39,099 bases of DNA, from positions 1-39,099 of the forward strand of contig CAXYVC010000015.1 in assembly GCA_964292295.1 (NCBI GenBank). Direction: 5' to 3'. Origin of the DNA: CAXYVC01 sp964292295. GTDB taxonomy: Bacteria; Acidobacteriota; Holophagae; Holophagales; Holophagaceae. Positions 7,961 to 16,935 of the stretch are shown here, piece by piece. The first letter of the stretch is position 1. Every line of letters begins with the position of its first letter. The translations under genes were made by a program, and so were the position numbers. Below the pieces are notes generated by a model. The model did not search any database. It was not told the DNA's origin and saw nothing but the letters and a program-made list of their open reading frames with translations.

Positions 7961-8463
7961 CGCCCGGCCCCACGGCCCTGGAACACATCCTCATCACCAC
8001 CAAGGTCGAGAAGGTCATCAACTGGTCCCGGGCCACCAGCGTGTGGCCCGTCACCTTCGGCCTGGCCTGCTGCGCCATCGAGATGATGGCGGCGGGCGCC
8101 AGCCGCTTCGACTTCGACCGCTTCGGCGCGGGCATCTTCCGCGCCTCGCCGCGCCAGAGCGACCTGATGATCGTGGCGGGCACCGTGTCGTACAAGATGG
8201 CGCCCATCGTGCGCAAGCTGTACGACCAGATGCCCGAGCCCAAGTGGGTGATCGCCCTGGGAAGCTGCGCCACCTGCGGCGGCCCCTTCGACTCGTACCA
8301 CACGGTCCAGGGCGTGGACCGCATCATCCCGGTGGACGTCTACATCCCCGGCTGCCCGCCCCGCCCCGAGGCCCTGCTCTACGGATTCCTGAAGCTGCAG
8401 GACAAGATCCGCAACAGCAGCGCCGCGGACAAGTACCTCGAACTCCTGGATACGGTGAGCTAG
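7951..8463 (+). CDS. nuoB: NADH-quinone oxidoreductase subunit B (N2 cluster)
   Basis: A 170-residue peripheral-arm subunit that carries the terminal Fe-S cluster N2, which passes electrons to quinone. The N2 ligands are visible: tandem Cys40-Cys41 in GLACCAIEMM, Cys106 in GSCATCGG, and Cys135 in IPGCPPRPE. An additional Cys109 sits where many homologues have Ser. The ATG at 7951 lies within the end of nuoA, with AAAGGAG about 9 bases upstream. It contacts NuoD, encoded two genes downstream. Confidence 0.96.
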   Translation: MGVTPGPTALEHILITTKVEKVINWSRATSVWPVTFGLACCAIEMMAAGASRFDFDRFGAGIFRASPRQSDLMIVAGTVSYKMAPIVRKLYDQMPEPKWVIALGSCATCGGPFDSYHTVQGVDRIIPVDVYIPGCPPRPEALLYGFLKLQDKIRNSSAADKYLELLDTVS

Positions 8464-8467
8464 CGCC

Positions 8468-9301
8468 ATGGTGAACGCGACCCCCGAGCCGAAGCCGGCA
8501 GATCCCAAGCGCCAAGTGGAGCTGCCCAAGACCGTGCCCCTGCCGGGCCTGGCGAACTGGCGGGAGGAGCAGGAGGCCGCCGCGAAGGCGGAAGAGGCCG
8601 CCTGGCAGAAGCGCCTCGCCGACTTCGAGGCCGCCAGGGCCAAGGCGGAGGCCGAGGGCAAGGAGGCGCCCAAGGCCCCCGTGCGCGTGCCGGCCAAGCA
8701 GGAGGAGGGCGACCTCTGCACGCCCCGCCCGAAGGAGGCCGAGGATCCGGACCTGCTGCGCCTGGCGGAGCTGCTGGGCGACAAGGTGGAGGAGGCCTTC
8801 GAGCAGGCGGGCGAGCTCACCTGCCAGGTGGGACGGGAGCACCTGCTGGAGGCCCTGCGCCTCTGCCGGGAGGAGCCCCGCCTGAAGTACGAGATGCTCG
8901 CCGACATGACGGGCACCCACTACCCGGCCGCGAAGGACTTCGCCTTCTCCCTCGTCTACCACCTCGTGAGCCTGCACCGCTGCAAGCGGCTGCGCCTGAG
9001 GATCCTGGTGCCCGAGGGGTTCGCGCCCGAGAGCGCCACCCAGGTCTACCCCGGCGCCAACTGGATGGAGCGGGAGGTCTACGACATGCTGGGCGTGCGC
9101 TTCCTGCACCACCCGGACATGACCCGCATCCTCTGCCCCGAGGACTGGGAGGGCCACGCCCTCCGCAAGGAATACCCCGTGGTGGGCCTGGGGCAGCGGG
9201 ACATCGACCTGCGGGAGGACCGCAGCGGCGTGCTGAACCGGCGCGCCGTGGAAACGGCGGGACACCTCGCCCTGAACCTGAAGCCGCCCACGGCCGAGTG
9301 A
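8468..9301 (+). CDS. nuoC: NADH-quinone oxidoreductase subunit C with charged N-terminal extension
   Basis: A 277-residue peripheral subunit of complex I. The conserved 30-kDa-subunit domain starts near residue 95 and includes MLADMTGTHYP, YPGANWMEREVYDMLGV and the C-terminal LRKEYPVVG. The first roughly 95 residues are rich in Glu, Ala and Lys, predicted to be helical or coiled-coil, and are not part of the standard domain. NuoC and NuoD are separate here, unlike the fused NuoCD of E. coli. The ATG is 4 bases after the nuoB stop. No internal start with a clear RBS removes the extension. Confidence 0.94.
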   Translation: MVNATPEPKPADPKRQVELPKTVPLPGLANWREEQEAAAKAEEAAWQKRLADFEAARAKAEAEGKEAPKAPVRVPAKQEEGDLCTPRPKEAEDPDLLRLAELLGDKVEEAFEQAGELTCQVGREHLLEALRLCREEPRLKYEMLADMTGTHYPAAKDFAFSLVYHLVSLHRCKRLRLRILVPEGFAPESATQVYPGANWMEREVYDMLGVRFLHHPDMTRILCPEDWEGHALRKEYPVVGLGQRDIDLREDRSGVLNRRAVETAGHLALNLKPPTAE

Positions 9302-9323
9302 CGCAGCGAGACGGGAGCGATCC

Positions 9324-10424
9324 GTGTTCAAGAACCAGGAACTCGACATCAACATGGGCCCGCAGCACCCCTCCACGCACGGGGTGCTCCGCCTGAAGCT
9401 CAAGCTCGACGGCGAGGTGGTGAAGGACTGCTACCCCGTCATCGGCTACCTCCACCGGGGCGTGGAGAAGATCTGCGAGAACAAGACCTTCGCCCAGACC
9501 CAGATCTGGACGGACCGCCTGGACTACTGCTCCGCCGTGGCCAACAACCTGGGCTGGGCCGAGGCGGTGGAGAAGCTCCTGGGCGTCCGCGTGCCCCGGC
9601 GGGCGCAGTACCTCCGCACGATGTTCGCCGAGCTGAACCGCATCGCCTCGCACCTGGTGTGGCTGGGCACGCACGCCATGGACATCGGCGCCCTCACGGT
9701 CTTCCTCTACACCTTCCGCGACCGCGAGCTGATCCTCGACCTGTTCGAGGCCTATTGCGGCAGCCGCCTGACCACCAGCGCCTTCCGCGTGGGCGGCCTG
9801 CCCCAGGACCTGCCCGCGGACTTCGCCCGCAGGGTGGAGGACTTCCTGGCGGCCTTCCCGAAGGGCCTGGAGGAATACGAGGGCCTGCTCTCCGAGAACC
9901 GCATCTGGAAGAAGCGCACCATCGGCGTGGCCAAGCTCTCCGCGGAGGAGGCCATCGGCCTGGGCGTGACCGGCCCCATGCTCCGCGCGGCCGGCGTGGC
10001 CTACGACCTCCGCAAGGCCTTCCCCTACGCGGCCTACGCGGAGATGGACTTCGAGATCCCCACGCGCCCCGAGGCGGACACCTACGCCCGGTACCTGGTG
10101 CGCATGGAGGAGATGCGCCAGAGCGCCCGCATCATCCGGCAGTGCCTGGACGGCCTGCCCGAGGGCCCGATCATGGCCAAGATCCCGAAGGCCCTGAAGA
10201 GCGAGGTGGGCGAGGTCTACCACGCCACCGAGGCGCCCAAGGGCGAGATCGGCTACTACCTGGTGGGCGAGAAGGGGGCGGCGGGCCCGTACCGCTTCCA
10301 CGTGCGCGCGCCGGGCTTCGTGAACCTCCAGTCCCTGGCGACGATGGCCAAGGGCGGCCTGGTGGCGGACGTGATCGCCGCCGTGGGCACCCTGGACGTG
10401 GTCCTGGGCGAGATCGACCGCTAG
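9324..10424 (+). CDS. nuoD: NADH-quinone oxidoreductase subunit D (49-kDa subunit)
   Basis: A 366-residue subunit that forms the quinone-reducing site together with NuoB. The N-terminal MGPQHPSTHGVL motif, with the quinone-site His residues, is intact, as are GYLHRGVEKI and the C-terminal FVNLQSL and DVVLGEIDR ending, which is the normal end of the family. It starts with GTG at 9324 after a GGGAG-type RBS. No nuoE, nuoF or nuoG follows; the next gene is nuoH, only 9 bases on. Confidence 0.96.
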   Translation: MFKNQELDINMGPQHPSTHGVLRLKLKLDGEVVKDCYPVIGYLHRGVEKICENKTFAQTQIWTDRLDYCSAVANNLGWAEAVEKLLGVRVPRRAQYLRTMFAELNRIASHLVWLGTHAMDIGALTVFLYTFRDRELILDLFEAYCGSRLTTSAFRVGGLPQDLPADFARRVEDFLAAFPKGLEEYEGLLSENRIWKKRTIGVAKLSAEEAIGLGVTGPMLRAAGVAYDLRKAFPYAAYAEMDFEIPTRPEADTYARYLVRMEEMRQSARIIRQCLDGLPEGPIMAKIPKALKSEVGEVYHATEAPKGEIGYYLVGEKGAAGPYRFHVRAPGFVNLQSLATMAKGGLVADVIAAVGTLDVVLGEIDR

Positions 10425-10433
10425 GGGCCCGCC

Positions 10434-11582
10434 ATGCCGACCATGACCCTCACCCAGACCCTCCTGATGGCGCTGCTGCAGATCATCGCGGTGATCGTGC
10501 TGATCTTCATCATCGTGCCCATCACCATCTACATGGAACGCAAGGTGCTCGGCTACGTGCAGATGCGCCTGGGCTCCACCCGCATCGCCTCGGGCCTCAC
10601 GGGCTTTCCCGGCTTCGTGAACCGCTGGATGTGGAAGGCGGGCCGGCTGCCCTTCTTCAGCATCTGGCGCGGCGTCGTCGGCCTGGTGGGCGACATCCTG
10701 AAGCTCTTCGTGAAGGAGGACATCATCCCCGCGAAGGCGGACCGCTGGGTCTTCATCATCAGCCCTGCCATCGGCATGGTGGCCTCGGTGTTCGTGTTCG
10801 GCGCCATCAGCTTCTATCCCGGCGCCCTTTTCACCTTCCCCAAGGCCTTCCCGGTGCTGGGCGGCCTGCCCTTCACCGGCGCCATCGCCGACCTGAACGT
10901 GGCGCTGCTCTTCATCCTGGGCGTGGCGAGCGTGGGGGTGTACGGCATCGTGCTCGGCGGCTGGAGCAGCAACTCCAAGTACCCGCTGCTGGGCGGCCTG
11001 CGCAGCGCGGCCCAGATCGTGAGCTACGAGGTGCCCCTGACCTTGAGCCTCATGGCGCCGGTGCTCCTGGCGGGCAGCCTGAACTTCAACGAGCTCGTGC
11101 GCCGCACGGCCACGGAGCTGCCCCTCTGGGGCGCGGTGCCGCTCTTCATCGGCTTCTTCCTGTACCTCACCTGCGGCTTCGCCGAGACGAACCGCCTGCC
11201 CTTCGACATGCCCGAGGCCGAGAACGAGCTGGTGGCGGGCTTCCACACCGAATACTCGGGCATGCGCTTCGCGCTGTTCTACCTGGCCGAATACATCAAC
11301 ATGATGGTGGTGGCGGCCCTGGCCAGCGCCTTCTTCCTGGGCGGGCCCTTCCTGCTGCCCTTCGGCCTGCACCGCCTGATCGCCCACTGGCCGGTGGTGG
11401 GGCCGCCGAACATCCTGTGGTACCTGGCCAAGATCGTGTTCCTGCTCTTCACCTACATCTGGGTGCGCGGCACGATCCCCCGCTACCGCTACGACCAGAT
11501 CATGGCCGTGGCCTGGAAGTACCTGATCCCCTTCACCCTCGTGAACCTGCTGCTGGCGGCCCTGATCCGCTTCGCGATGTGA
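10434..11582 (+). CDS. nuoH: NADH-quinone oxidoreductase subunit H
   Basis: A 382-residue membrane subunit with eight or nine helices that links the quinone site to the proton-pumping arm. Conserved stretches are YMERKVLGYVQMRLG near residue 35, a glutamate-rich loop around ETNRLPFDMPEAENELVAGFHTEYSGM, and ending helices after RGTIPRYRYDQIM. It is somewhat longer than E. coli NuoH (325). An ATG at 10443 is an alternative start three codons in. It follows nuoD directly, where a 14-subunit operon would carry nuoE, F and G. Confidence 0.96.
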   Translation: MPTMTLTQTLLMALLQIIAVIVLIFIIVPITIYMERKVLGYVQMRLGSTRIASGLTGFPGFVNRWMWKAGRLPFFSIWRGVVGLVGDILKLFVKEDIIPAKADRWVFIISPAIGMVASVFVFGAISFYPGALFTFPKAFPVLGGLPFTGAIADLNVALLFILGVASVGVYGIVLGGWSSNSKYPLLGGLRSAAQIVSYEVPLTLSLMAPVLLAGSLNFNELVRRTATELPLWGAVPLFIGFFLYLTCGFAETNRLPFDMPEAENELVAGFHTEYSGMRFALFYLAEYINMMVVAALASAFFLGGPFLLPFGLHRLIAHWPVVGPPNILWYLAKIVFLLFTYIWVRGTIPRYRYDQIMAVAWKYLIPFTLVNLLLAALIRFAM

Positions 11583-11593
11583 GGGAGGCGCCC

Positions 11594-12103
11594 GTGAAGA
11601 AGCTGCTCAAGACCCTGCTCCCCAAGGACATCGCGTCCGGGCTCCTCATCACCGGCCGCCACTTCGTGGACGTGCTGAGGACCGCCAACCGCCGCAAGGT
11701 GAAGCTGCACCTGGCCCAGGAATACCCGGAGGAACCGGTGGTGCTGGAGCCGCGCTTCCGCGGCCGCCTGCAGCTGCTGAAGGACGAGGCGGGCGACCCC
11801 AAGTGCGTGTGCTGCATGGCCTGCGTGAAGGCATGCCCCACGGGGGTCATCAGCATCGAGCCCACCAAGAAGGAGGGCCGCAAGACCCGCCTGCCGCTCA
11901 GCTACCAGTTCGAGCTGGAGCGCTGCGTCTTCTGCGGCTTCTGCGTGGAGGCCTGCGGCTTCGACGCCATCGCCCTGAACGACCAGTTCGAGCTGGCCGT
12001 CTATGACCGCGAGGATCTCGCCATGGGCATGGAGGGCGGCTACCAGAACCTGTACGACCCCACCCCCGTGGCGCGCTTCAGCGTGGCCGGGGACGAGGAC
12101 TAG
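11594..12103 (+). CDS. nuoI: NADH-quinone oxidoreductase subunit I (two 4Fe-4S clusters)
   Basis: A 169-residue ferredoxin-type subunit that carries clusters N6a and N6b. The first cluster motif is Cys71/74/77/81 (CVCCMACVKACP), with one extra Cys73. The second is Cys111/114/117/121 (CVFCGFCVEACG), where the usual Pro after the last Cys is Gly. The GTG start at 11594 follows GAGGGAGG at good spacing, and the reading frame before it is the tail of an open frame without family similarity. It accepts electrons from the input module, which is not encoded here. Confidence 0.95.
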   Translation: MKKLLKTLLPKDIASGLLITGRHFVDVLRTANRRKVKLHLAQEYPEEPVVLEPRFRGRLQLLKDEAGDPKCVCCMACVKACPTGVISIEPTKKEGRKTRLPLSYQFELERCVFCGFCVEACGFDAIALNDQFELAVYDREDLAMGMEGGYQNLYDPTPVARFSVAGDED

Positions 12104-12112
12104 GAGGCCCCC

Positions 12113-12676
12113 ATGCACACCCTCGAACAGGCTCTCCTCTTCCTCGGCCGCCACCTCTTCCTGGTCTTCGGCCTCCTGGCCCTGGCGGGCGCGGCGGTGA
12201 TGGTCTTCTCCCGCCACGCGGTGCACAGCGTCATGGGCTTCCTCTTCGCCATGCTCGCCCTGGCCGGCTGCTACCTGACGCTGCACGCCGAGTTCCTGGG
12301 CGTGGCCCAGCTGCTCATCTACGCGGGCGGCATCGTGGTGCTCTTCCTCTTCGTGGTGATGCTCGTGGAACTCACCAAGTTCAAGGAGCAGCACCTCTTC
12401 CACCGCCTCCAGGCGCCCCTGGGCGTGGCGGCGGTGCTGGGCCTGGCGGGCCTCTTCCTGGTGGTCTTCCGCCAGACGCTCTTCGGCCCCGCGAGCCCCG
12501 AGGCGCTGGTGCTCCGGCCCGACGTGGCCCAGGGCCTGGACGTGGCGAAGCAGAACGCCCAGGCGGTGAGCCGCGGCCTCTTCACGGGCTACCTGCTCCC
12601 CTTCGAGATCCTGTCCGTGGTCCTCCTCGTCGCCCTGGTGGGCGCCGTGGTGCTGGCCAAGCGCGAAAGGGCCTAG
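12113..12676 (+). CDS. nuoJ: NADH-quinone oxidoreductase subunit J
   Basis: A 187-residue membrane subunit with five predicted helices. The conserved LGVAQLLIYAGGIVVLFLFVVMLV segment (helix 3, containing the pi-bulge region) is present near residues 62-85. The ATG has GGAGG eight bases upstream. The length is normal for the family. The C-terminal part after a loop of about 30 residues ends in a final helix and a short basic tail (AKRERA). Confidence 0.95.
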   Translation: MHTLEQALLFLGRHLFLVFGLLALAGAAVMVFSRHAVHSVMGFLFAMLALAGCYLTLHAEFLGVAQLLIYAGGIVVLFLFVVMLVELTKFKEQHLFHRLQAPLGVAAVLGLAGLFLVVFRQTLFGPASPEALVLRPDVAQGLDVAKQNAQAVSRGLFTGYLLPFEILSVVLLVALVGAVVLAKRERA

Positions 12677-12678
12677 CG

Positions 12679-12981
12679 ATGCCGACCCTGAACACCGTCC
12701 TCTTCATCTCCTTCCTGCTCTTCGCGGTGGGGGTCGCGGGCGTCCTGATCCGGCGCAACGTCCTCATCGTGCTGATGTGCGTGGAGCTCATGCTCAACGC
12801 CGCCAACCTCAACCTGATCGCCTTCGCCCGCCACAGCGGGAGCCCCGCCGGCCAGGCCTTCGCCCTGCTGGTGATGGGCCTCGCCGCGGCGGAGGTGGCC
12901 ATCGGTCTCGCCCTCGTGGTCGCCCTCTACCGCAAGAAGGACACGATCCAGGTCGACCAGATCAACCTGCTCAAGGGCTGA
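12679..12981 (+). CDS. nuoK: NADH-quinone oxidoreductase subunit K
   Basis: A 100-residue, three-helix subunit. The two buried acidic residues important for proton transfer are visible: Glu in LMCVELMLNAANL (helix 2) and Glu in AAAEVAIGLAL (helix 3). The start is 2 bases after the nuoJ stop and the RBS is weak, so expression probably relies on coupling with nuoJ. Confidence 0.96.
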   Translation: MPTLNTVLFISFLLFAVGVAGVLIRRNVLIVLMCVELMLNAANLNLIAFARHSGSPAGQAFALLVMGLAAAEVAIGLALVVALYRKKDTIQVDQINLLKG

Positions 12982-12991
12982 GGAGACACGC

Positions 12992-15265
12992 ATGACCGTC
13001 GCAGCCACCATCGGCCCGGCCTTCAGTCACGGCGCCCACGCGTCCTGGCTCTGGCTGATCGTCTTCCTGCCCCTCTTCGGGGCCATCGCGAACGGCCTGC
13101 GGGGCCTCGCGGCGCGGCGCTCCGGGCGCCCCGCGCCGGCGCCCGGCGGCGTGGACGTGGTGGCCCTGGGCACCGTGGGCCTGAGCTTCCTGCTCGCCGT
13201 GGCGGCCTTCGTCTGGCTGCTGCAGATGCCCGCGGTGGACCGCTCCATCACCCAGCGGGTGTGGACCTGGTTCGACCTGGGCGGCGCCCGGGTGCTGGGC
13301 GGCCTGGCCCAGAACACCATGGCCTGGGGCTACCGCTTCGATCCCTTGAGTGGCGCCATGGCCCTGCTGGTGACGGGCGTGGGCTTCCTGATCCATCTCT
13401 TCAGCACCGGCTACATGGCGGAGGAGCGCGGGGACGGGCGGTACTACCGCTTCATGGCCTACCTGAACCTCTTCGTGTTCAGCATGCTGAACCTGGTGCT
13501 GGGCTCGAACATCGTGATGATGTTCCTGGGCTGGGAAGGGGTGGGCCTCTGTTCCTACCTGCTCATCGGCTTCTACTTCGAGAAGACCTTCGCCGCGGAC
13601 GCGGGCAAGAAGGCCTTCGTGGTGAACCGCATCGGCGACTTCGGCTTCCTGGTGGGCTTCTTCCTGCTCTTCATGCTCTACGGCAGCGTGGACTTCGACA
13701 CGCTGATGGGCATGACGCGGGAGCTGCTGGCCCGGCCCGAGATCACGCTCTTCGGCCACAGCGCCGCTCCCACCTTCTGGTTCAACCTGGCCGGCATCGC
13801 CCTCTTCCTGGGCGCCTGCGGCAAGAGCGCCCAGATCCCCCTCTACGTCTGGCTTCCGGACGCCATGGCGGGCCCCACGCCGGTCTCGGCCCTGATCCAC
13901 GCGGCCACGATGGTGACGAGCGGCCTGTACATGATCTGCCGCCTGAACTTCGTCTACGCCAACGCGCCCCTGGCCCTGTCGGTGGTGCTCTTCGTGGGCG
14001 CGCTCACGGCGCTGGTGGCGGCCTCCATGGGCCTGGCCCAGTACGACATCAAGAAGGTGCTGGCCTACTCCACGGTGAGCCAGCTGGGCTTCATGTTCAT
14101 GGGCATGGGCGCCGCGGCCTTCACCGCGGGCATGTTCCACGTCTTCACCCACGCCTTCTTCAAGGCCGCGCTCTTCCTGGGCAGCGGCTCGGTGATCGTG
14201 GCCTGCCACCACGAGCAGGACATGCGCAACATGGGCGGCCTGCGGAAGTACATGCCCAAGACCTTCCTGGCCATGCTGCTGGCGACCCTCGCCATCGCGG
14301 GCATCCTGCCCTTCAGCGGCTTCTTCTCCAAGGACGAGATCCTGTGGAAGGTCTTTGAGGGCTGGTACCGCCACGGCCATTACGACGGCCCTGTGCTGAA
14401 CCTGGTGGCCTGGATCATGGGCATGATCGCGGCCTTCATGACGGCCTTCTACATGACCCGTCTGATGGTGATGACCTTCGCCGGCGAGTACCGCGGCAAC
14501 GGACACGACCCCTACGGCCATGGCATCCAGCCCGAGGGGCACCACCACCACGCGGACCCCGCGACCCACACCACGGACGACCCGGCGGACCACGACCACG
14601 TGCACGGCCACACGCCCCACGAGGTGCCCTGGACCATGTGGCTGCCCGTGGGCATCCTGGGCGCCCTGGCGCTGGTGGCGGGCTTCCTGAACATCCCCCA
14701 CAGCCTGCACTGGATCGGCGGCTCCCACTTCTCCGACTGGCTCTCGCCCCTGCTCTTCCAGAAGGAAGCCGCGCACGCGGCCCACGGTGCGGCGCCGGCC
14801 ATCGAGTACGGCCTCATGGCCTGGGCCACCTTCGTGTGGGCGCCGGGCGCCATGCTGCTGGCCTGGTGGCTCTACGGCATGGATCCCAGCTGGAGCCGCC
14901 CGAAGGCCTTCGTGGCCCGCTTCCCGGGCCTCTTCCGCTGGGTTCACCACAAGTACTACGTGGACGAGTTCTACGAGGCTGCCGTCATCCGCCCCTGCAA
15001 GCAGTTCAGCGCACAGCTCTGGGCCTTCGACGCCTGGGTGGTGGACGGCTGCGTGAACGGCGCGGCCCGGGCCACGCTCCTCTGGAGCCGGGGGTGCTTC
15101 TGGTTCGACAGCCGCGTCGTGGACGGGCTCGTCAACCTGGTGGCGTGGGTCCTGAAGGCCTGCTCGGGCGGCCTGAAGGCCGTGCAGACGGGCCGGGTGC
15201 AGAACTACGCCTTCGTGATGATCCTCGGCTTCCTGGCCATCGCCTTCTGGAAGTTCCTCGGCTGA
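12992..15265 (+). CDS. nuoL: NADH-quinone oxidoreductase subunit L, with His-rich loop
   Basis: A 757-residue distal antiporter-like subunit of complex I with about 15-16 helices and the long lateral helix. Core motifs are FLGWEGVGLCSYLLIGF, CGKSAQIPLYVWLPDAMAGPTPVSALIHAATMV and AYSTVSQLGFMFMGMG. It is about 140 residues longer than E. coli NuoL (613). Part of the excess is a loop near residues 501-547 with at least 14 histidines (GHHHHADP, DHDHVHGHTPHE) between two helices. The ATG follows AGGAG at 12981-12985. Downstream lies a 38-base gap before nuoM. Confidence 0.96.
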   Translation: MTVAATIGPAFSHGAHASWLWLIVFLPLFGAIANGLRGLAARRSGRPAPAPGGVDVVALGTVGLSFLLAVAAFVWLLQMPAVDRSITQRVWTWFDLGGARVLGGLAQNTMAWGYRFDPLSGAMALLVTGVGFLIHLFSTGYMAEERGDGRYYRFMAYLNLFVFSMLNLVLGSNIVMMFLGWEGVGLCSYLLIGFYFEKTFAADAGKKAFVVNRIGDFGFLVGFFLLFMLYGSVDFDTLMGMTRELLARPEITLFGHSAAPTFWFNLAGIALFLGACGKSAQIPLYVWLPDAMAGPTPVSALIHAATMVTSGLYMICRLNFVYANAPLALSVVLFVGALTALVAASMGLAQYDIKKVLAYSTVSQLGFMFMGMGAAAFTAGMFHVFTHAFFKAALFLGSGSVIVACHHEQDMRNMGGLRKYMPKTFLAMLLATLAIAGILPFSGFFSKDEILWKVFEGWYRHGHYDGPVLNLVAWIMGMIAAFMTAFYMTRLMVMTFAGEYRGNGHDPYGHGIQPEGHHHHADPATHTTDDPADHDHVHGHTPHEVPWTMWLPVGILGALALVAGFLNIPHSLHWIGGSHFSDWLSPLLFQKEAAHAAHGAAPAIEYGLMAWATFVWAPGAMLLAWWLYGMDPSWSRPKAFVARFPGLFRWVHHKYYVDEFYEAAVIRPCKQFSAQLWAFDAWVVDGCVNGAARATLLWSRGCFWFDSRVVDGLVNLVAWVLKACSGGLKAVQTGRVQNYAFVMILGFLAIAFWKFLG

Positions 15266-15303
15266 ATCCCTTCCTGACGCATACGTAGACCGCCGGAGTC
15301 CCC

Positions 15304-16935
15304 ATGCAGCCTCACGAACCCCTCCTCTGGTACCGGAACCTCCTGTTGTGGGTCACCGCCCTGCCCATGCTCGGCGCCCTGCTGCTGCTCTTCGTCCCCA
15401 AGGGCAGGCGGCGCGTGCTCGAGCTGGGCGCCCTGGCCGTGGTGGTGGCGGACTTCCTGCTGAGCGTGCCCCTCTGGTTCACCTACGACCGGACGAGCAG
15501 CGCCGTGCAGTGGGCCACGAAGCTGGACTGGATCCCCTCCATCGGCGTGAAGTTCAGCGTCGGCATGGACGGCATCAGCCTCGTGCTCTTCCTGCTGACG
15601 ACCTTCATCGGCGTGATCACGGTGTGGTGCTCCTTCAGCGCCATCCAGGAGCGGCACAAGGAATACTACGTGTGGCTCCTCGTCATGCAGTTCAGCATGC
15701 TGGGCGTCTTCATCTGTCAGGACATGTTCCTGTTCTACCTGTTCTGGGAGCTGATGCTGGTGCCGATGTACTTCCTGATCGCCATCTGGGGCGGCCCGCA
15801 GAAGCTCTACGCGGCCCTGAAGCTCTTCCTCTACACCCTGGCCGGCAGCGTGCTGATGCTGGTGGCGATCCTGGCGGTCTACTTCCTGCAGTACAAGGCG
15901 ACGGGACGCTACGACCTCTCCATCGAGAGCTTCCAGGCCATGGCGCCGGTGATCGCGGCCCAGGCGAAGCCCTTCCAGATCCTGCTTGCGCTGGCCTTCT
16001 TCGTGGGCTTCGCCATCAAGGTGCCCATGTTCCCCTTCCACACCTGGCTGCCGGACGCCCACGTGCAGGCGCCCACCGCGGGCTCCGTGGTGCTGGCCGG
16101 CATCCTGCTGAAGATGGGCACCTACGGCTTCGTGCGCTTCCTGCTGCCCATCGTGCCGGACGCCACGCGGACGCTGCTGCCCTGGTTCCTGGGCCTCGCG
16201 CTTATCGGCGTGATCTACGGCGCGCTGGTGGCGATGATCCAGAAGGACTTCAAGAAGCTCGTGGCCTACAGCTCCGTGAGCCACCTGGGACTCTGCATGC
16301 TGGGCATCTTCGCCCTGAACCCCAACGGCATCACGGGCGGCATCTTCCAGATGATCAACCACGGCATCAGCACCAGCGGCCTCTTCCTGGTGGTGGGCAT
16401 CGTCTACGAGCGGCGCCACACGCGGCAGATCGCCGACTTCGGCGGCCTGTCCAAGTCCATGCCCGTCTATGCCACGGTCTTCATGATCCTCACCATGAGC
16501 TCCATCGGCCTGCCCGGCCTGAACGGCTTCATCGGCGAGTTCGCCATCCTCCAGGGCGCCTTCCAGGCCTGGCCCTGGGCCGCGGTGGTGGCCACGAGCG
16601 GCATCATCTTCGGCGCCGCCTACATGCTGTGGCTCTACCAGCGCGTGATGTTCGGCACGCTGGACGAGGTGAACGCCAAGATGCCTGACCTCACCGCCCG
16701 GGAGCTCGGCTACTTCGCGCCCCTGCTGGTGGCGGCCTTCTGGATCGGCCTCTACCCCAAGCCCATGTTCGACGTGCTGAAGGCCCCCGTGGAGAAGCTG
16801 GTGCGCCAGGTGAACCCGGGCTTCTACGAGGCCGAGGCCCTCGCGGCGCGGCAGGCTGAGGCGGCGAAGCAGGGCATGTCCGCCATGCAGGCCCCCGCGG
16901 CCCACGGCGAGGCGACGGCGCACGGAGGCCACTGA
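15304..16935 (+). CDS. nuoM: NADH-quinone oxidoreductase subunit M
   Basis: A 543-residue antiporter-like subunit with about 14 helices. The family core is visible: FYLFWELMLVPMYFLIAIWGG (helix 5 Glu), FAIKVPMFPFHTWLPDAHVQAPTAGSV (helix 7 Lys) and AYSSVSHLGLCMLG (helix 8). The C-terminal tail of about 30 residues is cytoplasmic and Ala/His-rich (AHGEATAHGGH). The last base of its TGA stop is the first base of nuoN (TGATG), so the two are tightly coupled. Confidence 0.96.
   Translation: MQPHEPLLWYRNLLLWVTALPMLGALLLLFVPKGRRRVLELGALAVVVADFLLSVPLWFTYDRTSSAVQWATKLDWIPSIGVKFSVGMDGISLVLFLLTTFIGVITVWCSFSAIQERHKEYYVWLLVMQFSMLGVFICQDMFLFYLFWELMLVPMYFLIAIWGGPQKLYAALKLFLYTLAGSVLMLVAILAVYFLQYKATGRYDLSIESFQAMAPVIAAQAKPFQILLALAFFVGFAIKVPMFPFHTWLPDAHVQAPTAGSVVLAGILLKMGTYGFVRFLLPIVPDATRTLLPWFLGLALIGVIYGALVAMIQKDFKKLVAYSSVSHLGLCMLGIFALNPNGITGGIFQMINHGISTSGLFLVVGIVYERRHTRQIADFGGLSKSMPVYATVFMILTMSSIGLPGLNGFIGEFAILQGAFQAWPWAAVVATSGIIFGAAYMLWLYQRVMFGTLDEVNAKMPDLTARELGYFAPLLVAAFWIGLYPKPMFDVLKAPVEKLVRQVNPGFYEAEALAARQAEAAKQGMSAMQAPAAHGEATAHGGH

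Noticed and set aside
9659..11593. Long open frame running through nuoD and nuoH ahead of nuoI
   Set aside because: Only the part from 11594 encodes NuoI; the rest is an out-of-frame shadow rich in Arg, Gly and Pro.
14065..14950. Minus-strand open frames with His/Arg-rich products opposite nuoL
   Set aside because: They mirror the codon pattern of nuoL and have no RBS or recognisable domain.
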